Under the pieces are notes generated by a model. It did no database searches and was not told where the DNA came from. It saw only the letters and a list, made by a program, of their open reading frames with translations. A program made the position numbers and the translations under genes. This document shows positions 18,401 through 25,781 of a stretch of 41,642 nt of DNA, one piece after another. Every line of letters begins with the position of its first letter. The first letter of the stretch is position 1. The DNA comes from Fibrobacter sp. (lineage in GTDB: Bacteria; Fibrobacterota; Chitinivibrionia; Chitinivibrionales; Chitinispirillaceae), in assembly GCA_012513915.1 (NCBI GenBank), contig JAAZBG010000112.1, positions 1 to 41,642 on the forward strand. Direction: 5' to 3'.

Positions 18401-21400
18401 AATGCGTATAACAATTTCAGACTTACAGTGAGATTTAGTGAGGGTAGTATTAACCTGACTTCAAGCATTTTACTTTATGTGAAAGCAGGACCTCCATCGC
18501 ATCTTGTAATTGAGCAAACGCCAAATCCTACAGGTATTTATCTCGTCAATGATAATCCTCTTGATACTGTATTTTTTGACATTCGGGATACACTCAAAAA
18601 TGTATACGCAGTATTACGGGACAGAGAAGGTAATTTCGTTTCATCTTCAAACAGTACTGATTGGTTTAGTAGTATTGCTACACTTATCTCTGCTATTGAA
18701 GATGTTGCAGTTATTGGCCAGGGAAAATTATTAAGACTTGACACTGCTGGAACTGTTGTAATTACCGCAACAAACAGAGATAGTAGTACATTTACTGACA
18801 ATGTTATTGCAAAAGTAAATAGCTTTGTATACGACTCACTTAGAATACTTATTGATGGAAATCCGGTGGTCGACGCACTTACAATGATACTGGGACAGGA
18901 CACGATTATCCAGGTAGAAGGAAAACGATCCTATGACAATAAATGGGTTGCTGTTGATGCCAACTGGTTCAGTGCTCTTAGTGGCAACCTTTCAAATGGT
19001 CCTCTCGATAGATCATGGGATTTCACTCCATCAGACACCGGCAAAGGAATAATCTATGTTACATTAGGAAAGGCAGTACCTGACACACTTCCGATTATCG
19101 TAATACCAGATAAACCAACTCACCTGGTACTTTACAATAATGCAGGAGCACCGTCTCCAAGTACAATACCATTGCCAAACCTTCCGGATTCCATTATAGT
19201 ATCCGCAGATACTACACTTACTCTTTATGCTAAAATTTTTGAACAACATGGAATCTGGCTTGGTGAATATGAAACAAATGCATCAAAATTATCAACCATC
19301 TCATGGCGTATTGAGGAAAATGGCGGACATATAAACAGTGGCACATTAAATTCAACTGCCGGTAACTACACCATATTCAATGCCGACTCAGCTTACCGGA
19401 ATGTAAAAGTTATTGCAACTATTACAATGAGTCCGACAAACAGTTTCTCTGATACAGTTAAAATCTACATAACACCGGGAAAACCTGCAAGACTTTACAT
19501 CGAACCAACTCCTAACCAGATGGCAAGTATTAATCATCCGAATCCTGTTGACACACTAATAATCCAGGAAAGTGTTTCATTTACACATGGTTATGCAGTT
19601 CTAAGAGATAGTGACGGGAACTTTACAGGATTCTCACAATCGACTGTCTGGGGTGTTGTAAATAATGATACTATTGTAAACGTGGAAAATGGGATAGTAG
19701 CTTTCGGTGATGGACTGATCACACGTCGGGCGAAAAATGGTACTGCTCAAGTATTTGCCCAGGATATCAGCGGGCTTAAAGATAGTACTGTTGTTCTATT
19801 GCTGGAATATTATTTTAAACAGTTACGAATTGTCACCGGAACTGACACTGCAGCTGTAAACCTTGTAATGAATACAAATCAGGACACACTTCTAAGAGTT
19901 CAGGGATTACGTTCTGATACTGACATGTGGCAATATATTGATATTGGAAACTGGACTAACAGTCCATCCCTGAATAATGCAATCAAGAGCCCCGGTATCT
20001 CCTCGACATGGAGAATTGATCCGACCGATGTTGCCATAGGAAAAATATTTGTTAATCTTGAAACTGACAACAGAACAATACCTGACACTCTTGATGTGGA
20101 ATTCACTATGGGTCCTCCAACCCGCATTGATATAGAGATTGTGACACCACCGGAAAAGCTCATTGCTGGTGAGCCGATTATAACGGTGATAAGATTATTT
20201 AATGAAGATGGGCCGCTACCGAAAGACACATGTTTTACAGCAAATGATGTCCGCTATACCGATGCTGTTGGAAAAGGTAGTACCAAGAAACCAGAACCTT
20301 ACGTACTTGTTAATGACACAGACACAGTAAAGCTCAATACCAACTGGGCGGATCTCGCGAAAACGCAATGTTTTGTAAACAGTGTTGACACCGTGACAAC
20401 AATACTTTACAATGTTGTACCCGACAGCTCTCACCAGATAACGGTAGATCTTGGTGGATTAAAAGGTTCATCAACACCATTTGTACTTTTACCAGGACCA
20501 TTATCTACGATAGTTCTCGAACGTGGCGGCAAGCCGATTGGTGATACGCTGAAACTAACCTATCTTGATGAAAACATTGAGATAATTGCTATGGGGTATG
20601 ACAAATACGGAAACAGGATCAAGGACGCTGTAACCAGCAACTGGACCATTGATCCGGCACTACCGCCAATCAACAGACCTAACAATGTCAGCCGTATCTA
20701 CTACAGCGCATCAAGTGCGATCGATAACGCAACCGGGTCGCTGACAGCAACCTCAGTTGTCAATCCTTTGATTAATGGCAGTACTGTTGTTTCTGTTGTA
20801 GCACCAATGGTCTCTATTAAAAATGCTCTCACGCGGGATCTCAATGGTAATGGTTTACTTGATGCTATTGATGTTACATTCTCAAAAGCAATTACACTTC
20901 CGGAAGGATTCCTGTTTGAAAGTATGTTTGTCCGTAAAGATGATGGAACGGTGTTCTTTATCGACAGTATTTTCTCACCTACCGGAAATCTGACTGATTC
21001 AGTATGGCGGTTCTCATTCAAGGAGATCAAACCGGAGCAGCCGCAAACCAACTGGCTCCCGCTTATCACCTTTGGCGAATCCACTATGCTGCAGATTGCA
21101 GCCGCAACGGATGTTGTTGTAAAAGATGGAGCCGGACCGGTTATCTTCTCGGTTACCAAGGAGATCAAGAATATTGATGACCGCACAAAGGATGTTGTTA
21201 CGATTAAATTCAGCGAGCCGATTGTACGCACATCGGATGGTCAGATGCTCAGTATTTCTGATACTGCATCAAATATTCTGTACGTATGGGAAACTGATTC
21301 AAACGGTAACTATGTCAAGGTTGACAGCCTGCTTGCAGGAATCAATAATCTCAGGGGAATCAGCAGTGATGGTACACAGATTACGTTTACAACAACAAAT

Positions 21401-21997
21401 GGTGCAGATTTATCATCAAAACATTTTGTGAGTATCAATGATTCTATTCCAAGAATCAGGGATACAAGCTCAATTGTCAATGGTAATATTCCGGTTAAAG
21501 GTAACGTAAAAGTGAACGTTCTGATTATCAACAATCTGCCAGTACTTGTCAGATCGGTCCCGAATCCATCACAACCGATTTTTAACCGCGTTAAACCGGG
21601 AAAACTGATTGTAGCGCATGAACCCAATGCACTTCAATGGATTCGTAATGATAAAGCCGGAACAGTAATGTCGTTCCAGATTGTTATGCCGGACAGATCA
21701 GAAACAGATGTACATGTAAGATGTAGAATCAAGATTCACGACCTGGTTGGCAATATGGTTGCCATAGATGAATCTGAAGACATTCTGAAAACGATACCTA
21801 ATGCAGCGCTTCTTAGCTACTCGACAAAGTATGATGTAAATGTTTACTGGAATGGATCAAATAGAAAGGGTATGGCGGTTGCACCTGGTGTTTACAGAGT
21901 AACTATTTCTCTTGAATATTATGGAGAATCGGTTAAGCTGAATCCATCAAAATTTGTCAATAGCAGCATTGCCGGAACTATTGGTATCGGACGATGA
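15416..21997 (+). CDS. Giant fibro-slime domain surface protein (2193 aa), paralogue
   Basis: This protein is a close structural match to the upstream slime protein. It has a signal peptide (about 1-23, ending SAYSQ) and a fibro-slime domain at about 25-265 with GDDDVWAFID and FFFAERHTTESHIRITTNI. Repeat units of about 330 aa begin near residues 272, 599, 929 and 1258, with a partial unit near 1580. This is one full unit more than the neighbour, and the extra copy is the one directly after the slime domain. Each unit keeps the SLRI/ALRI strand and the QGQRSDGLGW-type motif. A calcium-loop-like TRDLNGNGLLDAIDVTF lies near 1806, and the C-terminal FlgD-like Ig region ends TIGIGR. The two genes share the 3' end GGTATCGGACGATGATTTT across the stop codon. 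The likely role is an extracellular matrix or attachment protein. Confidence 0.9.
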   Translation: MKKIVVPIMICLIFLSAKSAYSQIYPDTLWVKVTYYDFRSNGTNPEFETSHFSGVKKGMIQNTLGPDTNPVVTTVRNNINKNAYIKYWYKPWSAATKDSTIPIYENTSPYRYTGSNQKVNYDTAFKNIEIHDSLPFRYVRGTPGVYEYRDDSFFPLDGRGFGNEGRSHNYSFTMKIHWKFTMTPGLTFNFTGDDDVWAFIDSRLQMDLGGIHVANSGSFNVNDITGLVEGQDYAFDFFFAERHTTESHIRITTNIITAKPRILNLTMDKADNPCAGDTIRLFSTVIDEDGASRPDLANNTTWRFIDNGGHAASTLSPTLGDTVRFRPTEAWDSVYIEGTLDAGNGIYLRDTLGIWITACYPDHLVIEGSVPTSGNAMRNDNPLTELRILSNQPSNSAYAIIRDKFGNFINASHLTNWSVTNGLNTIIDRVEKGDTTRGQGIVFKEGPAGTGEVAAQSRQYTGTKYRDIVPVRVDEVSYSALRIALNINGTITPITSLTIAATNDTLLIVQGQRSDGLGWEAVPGNWAMSSTLRSSTTAPQGSQTWNFTPIDTAHGTVSASFTGRTATINVTVTSGGPSRLVLYPNNSTTIPFTDPPITADTVQAGDTIKLFARIFDPNGIRLTSFENNLAPISWTMREISYQITPQTGTLAGAGNRASYAPKIAYSLMLITARFSQNGKTFADSVRIYTVPGANHHLTIQTDTVLLRLPSDLTAIQFNSTQTTQLLYPVIRDLNNNPISFAEVATWSSKDSLIAKASATNRIFLGEGLIERNTDSLKQVMAYVTSSTSPTLKDSILVSLTNITYDSLQIYIIDNGIKLIDTIRVRTDASQILYARGKRSDGKGWDNIDVKWSISAGLLPVTGTPPSSSNNWNVTPKTPGTGTIGITRTGTPNGDAVVAIFESGLPAKVTIYKQEGDPSLLEPYSMPPVVDTITASEEAFFVAKLFDRNDLWLSTYENIDASKHLITWEISRLNGNGQPVDTLITRNGHKVSFIPKNAYNNFRLTVRFSEGSINLTSSILLYVKAGPPSHLVIEQTPNPTGIYLVNDNPLDTVFFDIRDTLKNVYAVLRDREGNFVSSSNSTDWFSSIATLISAIEDVAVIGQGKLLRLDTAGTVVITATNRDSSTFTDNVIAKVNSFVYDSLRILIDGNPVVDALTMILGQDTIIQVEGKRSYDNKWVAVDANWFSALSGNLSNGPLDRSWDFTPSDTGKGIIYVTLGKAVPDTLPIIVIPDKPTHLVLYNNAGAPSPSTIPLPNLPDSIIVSADTTLTLYAKIFEQHGIWLGEYETNASKLSTISWRIEENGGHINSGTLNSTAGNYTIFNADSAYRNVKVIATITMSPTNSFSDTVKIYITPGKPARLYIEPTPNQMASINHPNPVDTLIIQESVSFTHGYAVLRDSDGNFTGFSQSTVWGVVNNDTIVNVENGIVAFGDGLITRRAKNGTAQVFAQDISGLKDSTVVLLLEYYFKQLRIVTGTDTAAVNLVMNTNQDTLLRVQGLRSDTDMWQYIDIGNWTNSPSLNNAIKSPGISSTWRIDPTDVAIGKIFVNLETDNRTIPDTLDVEFTMGPPTRIDIEIVTPPEKLIAGEPIITVIRLFNEDGPLPKDTCFTANDVRYTDAVGKGSTKKPEPYVLVNDTDTVKLNTNWADLAKTQCFVNSVDTVTTILYNVVPDSSHQITVDLGGLKGSSTPFVLLPGPLSTIVLERGGKPIGDTLKLTYLDENIEIIAMGYDKYGNRIKDAVTSNWTIDPALPPINRPNNVSRIYYSASSAIDNATGSLTATSVVNPLINGSTVVSVVAPMVSIKNALTRDLNGNGLLDAIDVTFSKAITLPEGFLFESMFVRKDDGTVFFIDSIFSPTGNLTDSVWRFSFKEIKPEQPQTNWLPLITFGESTMLQIAAATDVVVKDGAGPVIFSVTKEIKNIDDRTKDVVTIKFSEPIVRTSDGQMLSISDTASNILYVWETDSNGNYVKVDSLLAGINNLRGISSDGTQITFTTTNGADLSSKHFVSINDSIPRIRDTSSIVNGNIPVKGNVKVNVLIINNLPVLVRSVPNPSQPIFNRVKPGKLIVAHEPNALQWIRNDKAGTVMSFQIVMPDRSETDVHVRCRIKIHDLVGNMVAIDESEDILKTIPNAALLSYSTKYDVNVYWNGSNRKGMAVAPGVYRVTISLEYYGESVKLNPSKFVNSSIAGTIGIGR

Positions 21998-22010
21998 TTT
22001 TCACCCCCAC

Positions 22011-22085
22011 CCCCTCTCCCAAAAGAGAGGGGAGCCGGAGGGTATACCAATGTCCCATTGGCGGTCAAAAGATGCAGGCCCTCCG
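22011..22085. repeat. Nested palindromes after the second slime gene
   Basis: CCCCTCTC (22011-22018) pairs with GAGAGGGG (22025-22032) around a six-base loop. CGGAGGG (22036-22042) pairs with CCCTCCG (22079-22085) and encloses a smaller CCAATG/CATTGG hairpin. The C-rich lead-in resembles the stretch at 38215-38253 after priA, so this is probably a dispersed intergenic element that may act as a terminator. A run of degenerate heptamers (CTACCTG, CTACATG, CTACACC) follows at about 22112-22132. Confidence 0.6.
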
Positions 22086-22225
22086 TCTTTTCAAAAAATC
22101 CACCCTACCTGCTACATGCTACACCAACAGACTACTGCCTCCCTCTACTCCCCTGATATATTTTAGATCAAAATAAAAACCTGATTCTTGCAGGTTAGGT
22201 ACGAACATAAAAATCAGGAGTATCA

Positions 22226-23116
22226 ATGCACATCTCAGAAATTCTTAAGAAAAACCGGATATCGTTCAGTTTTGAATTTTTTCCTCCGAAAGATCAGCAT
22301 GCATCCAACCTGCTGTTTACATCAATAAGTGAACTGATTCCATTGGAACCTGCTTATGTAAGTGTCACTTATGGTGCGGGAGGATCAACGCAGGAATTGA
22401 CACATGATCTGGTGATGCGACTTCAGAACGAAACAAAACTCACCGTAGTGTCACACCTCACCTGCATCGGTGCATCAAAAGAGAAGATTCATGCAATTCT
22501 CTCTGATTATGATAAAAATTGCATATCAAATATAATGGTACTCCGTGGTGATCCTCCCAAAGGAAGCGTATCACCGGTGCATCACCCGGACGGTTTTAAA
22601 CATGCAGCCGAGCTTGTCGCATTTATAAAAAAACATTTTCCTCATATGGGTATCGGTGTTGCCGGCTTCCCTGAAGGTCATCCGGAGACGCCCAACCGGT
22701 TAACAGAAATTGATTACCTGAAAGCCAAGGTTGATGAAGGCGCTGATTATATCTGCACACAACTGTTTTTTGACAACAGGGATTTTTACGATTTCTGTGA
22801 ACGCTGCCAGATCGCAGGAATTAAAATCCCGATTCTTGCCGGCATAATGCCGATCGCAACACGTAAGGGAATGACCCGTATGGCAGACCTTGCTCTGGGA
22901 ACCCGCTATCCTGCACCTCTTCTGAGAGCACTTCACAGAGCCGAAACGGATGAACACTTTGAAAAAGTTGGTATTCATTGGGCAACCGAACAGGTAAGAG
23001 ATCTTATTGACAATGGTGTTAAGGGGATACACTTCTATACACTAAACAAATCAAAAGCCACGCTTCAGATTTACGATTCATTGGGAGTCACCAATTCAAG
23101 CGGACTCACACGATAG
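22226..23116 (+). CDS. metF: Methylenetetrahydrofolate reductase
   Basis: This 296-aa FAD-dependent enzyme reduces 5,10-methylene-THF to 5-methyl-THF for methionine synthesis in the cytoplasm. The family is clear from ISFSFEFFPPK near the N-terminus (with the conserved catalytic Glu), SVTYGAGGST, HLTCIG, the NIMVLRGDPP loop with its conserved Asp, GVAGFPEGHPE and the FFDNRDFYDF segment. Length is normal for the bacterial single-domain enzyme. AGGAG lies five bases before the ATG. A small hairpin (AACCTG at 22178-22183 facing CAGGTT at 22191-22196) sits in the leader; it is too short to be called a known riboswitch. The stop codon lies inside the terminator hairpin shared with the converging small gene. 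Confidence 0.96.
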   Translation: MHISEILKKNRISFSFEFFPPKDQHASNLLFTSISELIPLEPAYVSVTYGAGGSTQELTHDLVMRLQNETKLTVVSHLTCIGASKEKIHAILSDYDKNCISNIMVLRGDPPKGSVSPVHHPDGFKHAAELVAFIKKHFPHMGIGVAGFPEGHPETPNRLTEIDYLKAKVDEGADYICTQLFFDNRDFYDFCERCQIAGIKIPILAGIMPIATRKGMTRMADLALGTRYPAPLLRALHRAETDEHFEKVGIHWATEQVRDLIDNGVKGIHFYTLNKSKATLQIYDSLGVTNSSGLTR

Positions 23117-23153
23117 CACAAAGGCAGATCGTTTGATCTGCCTTTGTGCTATC
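23112..23153. terminator. Perfect 19-bp hairpin, bidirectional terminator
   Basis: Arms 23112-23130 and 23135-23153 are exact reverse complements around a GTTT loop. The metF stop codon (23114-23116) is in the left arm, and most of the stop codon of the converging small gene (23152-23154) is in the right arm. T-rich sequence follows on the plus strand after a short gap. It probably terminates transcription from both sides. Confidence 0.8.
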
Positions 23154-23256
23154 ATGCTTTTGATGCTTCTTTTTCTTTTTTCTTCTCTTTTTTCTCTTTT
23201 ACCGTAAGCTTTGGCTTGTTGGTTTTTGTATCGCGTTTGTCTTTAGTCTTTGCCAT
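23152..23256 (-). CDS. Small Lys-rich basic protein (34 aa)
   Basis: The start at 23256 is chosen because AAGGAG lies seven bases upstream; the longer 65-codon frame upstream has no such site. The product begins MAKTKDKRDTKTNKPK and has a KEKKEKKKEKE tail, so nearly half the residues are Lys and it has no hydrophobic core. It is probably cytoplasmic and could bind nucleic acid or ribosomes, but this is a guess from composition. It has its own candidate promoter and shares the terminator with metF, which supports a real gene. I do not recognise the family. Confidence 0.6.
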   Translation of the reverse strand: MAKTKDKRDTKTNKPKLTVKEKKEKKKEKEASKA

Positions 23257-23314
23257 AGAACATCTCCTTATTGTATTGTAAACAGAGATCAAAACTTTTC
23301 TTCTTATTACTACT

Positions 23315-23343
23315 AATTTATTGAATTGTGTGTAAAAAGTCAA
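23315..23343 (-). promoter_or_regulatory. Candidate sigma-70-type promoter for the small Lys-rich gene
   Basis: On the minus strand, TTGACT (23343-23338) is followed after 17 bases by TAAATT (23320-23315). The -35 matches consensus in five of six positions; the -10 is weak. It lies about 60 bases upstream of the start codon. Confidence 0.4.
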
Positions 23344-23543
23344 GTACAATATATAGTTTTACATCAATAGCATGCCGGATATCTGTAGTGAGGTACAGCC
23401 GTTAATTCAGTATCCCGTTTGGCGTGTATAAAAAATGGTATGAGTTGCAATTATACGCACCGACAACTGTATGCATTGGTGCATAAAAAAGTTATTTGGA
23501 TTCAAATTTCGCTTGCGCTTGAGTCATCTACCGAAGTATACTA

Positions 23544-24671
23544 GTGCTTAATTGCATAAGTTAGCGACATATTATATATTCTTGGGCAAGGAGGTACCCA
23601 TGTCCAGGAAAGCACCTGTTCCCGAATGTTCAGATAGCGACAAGAAAAAGTTAGTTGAAATAGCAAATAGTAGAAAAGAAGAAGTACGAATTGTCGAAAG
23701 AGCAAAAATATTACTTTTTGTCATTGATGGCTTTTTAATTAAAGACATTGCGGCGAAGTGTAATGTTCGTCCAAATACAGTAATCGCTTTGCGTAAACGA
23801 TTCGAAATGCACGGTCTACAGGCAATATATGATAAACCTCGCTCTGGAAAACCAGCAAAATATGGAGAGAATTTTCGAAATAAAGTTCTGAAGCTGTTGG
23901 AAAAAGAACCACCCAATGGATGTTCAACCTGGGATGGCTTGTTAATTGCAAATGAACTTAATTCATCACCTGATGCTGTTTGGCGAGTCTTAAAAAAAGA
24001 AGGTATATGCCTACATCGTCAGAGAAGTTGGTGTGTTAGTACAGATCCGGAATTTGCCGTTAAAGCGGCTGATATTGTTGGGCTCTATTTGAACCCACCC
24101 GAAAAAGCTATTGTATTGAGCATTGATGAAAAGCCAAGTATGCAGGCATTAGAGCGTCAAACTGGATATGTACTTACCGATAATGGAAAGATCGTTAGAG
24201 GAATGAAAAGCACCTACAAGCGTCATGGCACACTTAATCTGTTTGCAGCACTTGAAATTGCAACTGGAGCAATAAATACAAAAGCAACGCAGTACAAGAA
24301 AAGGGTAGATTTTATAGAGTTTATGGATGATCTTGTAAAAGAAATCTCACCAGACAAAGAGTTGCATGTTATTCTTGATAATTACTGTATACATAAGAAA
24401 AATCATGAATGGCTTTCAAATCATAAAAATGTTCATTTTCATTACACTCCAACATCAGCAAGTTGGTTAAATCAGGTAGAGATCTGGTTTGGAATAATGT
24501 CAAGAAAAGTATTGCGAGGAGGTAGCTTTAAGAGTACTAGTGACTTACAAGCTGCAATAGAAAAATTTGTAGCAGCATACAATCAAAATGCGAAGCCGTT
24601 TTTATGGCGAAAAAGAGAAGTAAAAGGTACACAGTTGCGAAATACTATCGTCAATTTATGCAATTAAGCAC
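23544..24671 (+). mobile_element. IS630-family insertion sequence, complete
   Basis: The element is 1128 bp. Its ends match as inverted repeats (GTGCTTAATTGCATAA perfect for 16 bp, 22 of 26 overall; 23544-23569 and 24646-24671). It is flanked by TA on both sides (23542-23543 and 24672-24673), and each junction reads CTAG, the target and TA duplication known for IS630. The single transposase gene is intact and its stop codon lies in the right terminal repeat. It has inserted between the small Lys-rich gene and the ankyrin gene without disrupting a visible gene. Confidence 0.93.
23600..24667 (+). CDS. IS630-family transposase
   Basis: This 355-aa DDE transposase has an N-terminal helix-turn-helix region (GFLIKDIAAKCNVRPNTVIA, then LRKRFEMHGLQAIYDKPRSG) that binds the terminal repeats. 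The catalytic core has Asp in VLSIDEKPSMQ, Asp in HVILDNYCIHKK and Glu in WLNQVEIWFG; the second Asp and the Glu are 34 residues apart, as in the IS630/Tc1-mariner superfamily. It cuts and rejoins DNA at TA targets. The start at 23600 is used because AAGGAGGT lies just upstream; an earlier in-frame ATG at 23552 falls inside the terminal repeat. The frame is uninterrupted, so the enzyme may be active. Confidence 0.95.
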   Translation: MSRKAPVPECSDSDKKKLVEIANSRKEEVRIVERAKILLFVIDGFLIKDIAAKCNVRPNTVIALRKRFEMHGLQAIYDKPRSGKPAKYGENFRNKVLKLLEKEPPNGCSTWDGLLIANELNSSPDAVWRVLKKEGICLHRQRSWCVSTDPEFAVKAADIVGLYLNPPEKAIVLSIDEKPSMQALERQTGYVLTDNGKIVRGMKSTYKRHGTLNLFAALEIATGAINTKATQYKKRVDFIEFMDDLVKEISPDKELHVILDNYCIHKKNHEWLSNHKNVHFHYTPTSASWLNQVEIWFGIMSRKVLRGGSFKSTSDLQAAIEKFVAAYNQNAKPFLWRKREVKGTQLRNTIVNLCN

Positions 24672-24718
24672 TAGCGTGAGCATTTTTATTAGCGTATTAT
24701 TTTTAATAATCAGAAGTA

Positions 24719-24747
24719 TTGATATTATCAGAGTAAGGGTATATAAT
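24719..24747 (+). promoter_or_regulatory. Sigma-70-type promoter of the ankyrin gene
   Basis: TTGATA (24719-24724) and TATAAT (24742-24747) are separated by 17 bases. The ankyrin gene starts about 100 bases downstream. The promoter lies just outside the insertion sequence, so the insertion left it intact. Confidence 0.65.
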
Positions 24748-24852
24748 CCTTAAATAAAGCAACATGACAATTCGCAATAACGGCAGTATGAAGACAATTT
24801 ATCAATCATATATACTGTTATACTGTAACTGTAAAAATAAGGAGATAATTTT

Positions 24853-25491
24853 ATGAGTCTAAACCGGGCATGTTCCAAAGGCGACCTCGCATCAGTAAAA
24901 AAAATCGTCAATGATGGCGCAGATATTAATGCCATCGATTCCAGAGGACGTACTGCCCTATTCGAAGCAGCCTGGGGTGGTTACAATGACATTGTCAAGT
25001 TTCTTCTTGACAATGGTGCTAATGCGAATCTTGCTGATTCAACAGGATACACCCCGGTTATGCGCGCAGCAGAAGAAGGTCACGATTCAGTCGTTGCTAC
25101 ACTTGTTCAAAAGGGTGCAGATGTTAATGTACATGGAAAAGTTCGAGGAACAACTGCCCTGATGCTTGCTGCTGAACATGGACATTGTAAAACAATCGAG
25201 AAACTCATTGATGCAGGTGCAAAGGTTAACGCGATTGATCACTACGAAGAAACGGCACTTGCACGGGCATACAGAACCAACCAGACTAAAGCTGCAGAAC
25301 TGATTGAATCTAAAGGTGGTCGTGGCAAACCTGAACGCAATACTTTTCAGTATGCCGACAAGGAACCACCCCGTCCTCTCGCCAAAGCAGCAGCACCACA
25401 ATGGACTGCCGCACCCGGTGATGGTGTATTCGACGATGACGACGTCGCTGGTGCCGGCATACCAGATGAGGGTTTCGACGAAGAAGAATAA
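24853..25491 (+). CDS. Ankyrin-repeat protein
   Basis: This 212-aa protein contains about five ankyrin repeats over residues 3-160, for example GRTALFEAAWGGYNDIVKFL, then GYTPVMRAAEEGHDSVVATL and TALMLAAEHGHCKTIEKLI, each ending in a GADINAID-type turn. Ankyrin repeats mediate protein-protein binding. There is no signal peptide or membrane segment, so the protein is probably cytoplasmic. The C-terminal 50 residues are Pro/Ala-rich and end in an acidic stretch (GVFDDDDV, then GFDEEE) that is probably disordered. AAGGAG precedes the ATG. The 37-bp repeat array starts seven bases after the stop codon and could shape the mRNA 3' end. The binding partner is unknown. Confidence 0.88.
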   Translation: MSLNRACSKGDLASVKKIVNDGADINAIDSRGRTALFEAAWGGYNDIVKFLLDNGANANLADSTGYTPVMRAAEEGHDSVVATLVQKGADVNVHGKVRGTTALMLAAEHGHCKTIEKLIDAGAKVNAIDHYEETALARAYRTNQTKAAELIESKGGRGKPERNTFQYADKEPPRPLAKAAAPQWTAAPGDGVFDDDDVAGAGIPDEGFDEEE

Positions 25492-25497
25492 TGTGTA

Positions 25498-25705
25498 GGG
25501 GCGAATCACTATTCGCCCACATTGCCAAAAAACGTGAACGAATTATTATTCGCCCACATTGCCAAAAAACGTGAACGAATTATTATTCGCCCGCATTGCC
25601 AAAAAACGTGAACGAATCACTATTCGCCCACATTACCAAAAAACGTGAACGAATTATTATTCGCCCACATTGCCAAAAAAACGCGGGCGAATAGTGATTC
25701 GCCCC
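25498..25705. repeat. 37-bp tandem hairpin array with inverted terminal units
   Basis: The word CGTGAACGAAT recurs at 25533, 25570, 25607 and 25644, giving exact 37-bp spacing, and TTCGCCC recurs with the same period from 25512 to 25660. Each unit can fold as GTG, a two-base mismatch, CGAAT, a four-base loop, ATTCG, CC, CAC; the loop is TATT in three units and CACT in one. The array is bounded by two 21-bp sequences (25498-25518 and 25685-25705) that are exact reverse complements, each itself an 8-bp-stem hairpin. There are no unique spacers, so this is not a CRISPR array. It may be a REP- or MITE-like element that expanded. Confidence 0.85.
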
Positions 25706-25781
25706 TGCGGTTGCATTTTTACAAATTGCAAATAAAATATGTCGCCATGCGTCTCTGCAATGTTTTTCTTCCTGCTACTGA

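Noticed and set aside
9223..21997. Long minus-strand frames inside the slime genes
   Set aside because: These are shadows of the repetitive Thr/Asp/Ser-rich coding sequence; none has a start signal or family pattern.
22178..22196. Riboswitch upstream of metF
   Set aside because: Only a single 6-bp hairpin is visible; the multi-helix cores of SAM or cobalamin riboswitches are absent.
25498..25705. Possible CRISPR array
   Set aside because: The 37-bp period is continuous repeat with no unique spacers, and no cas gene is present.
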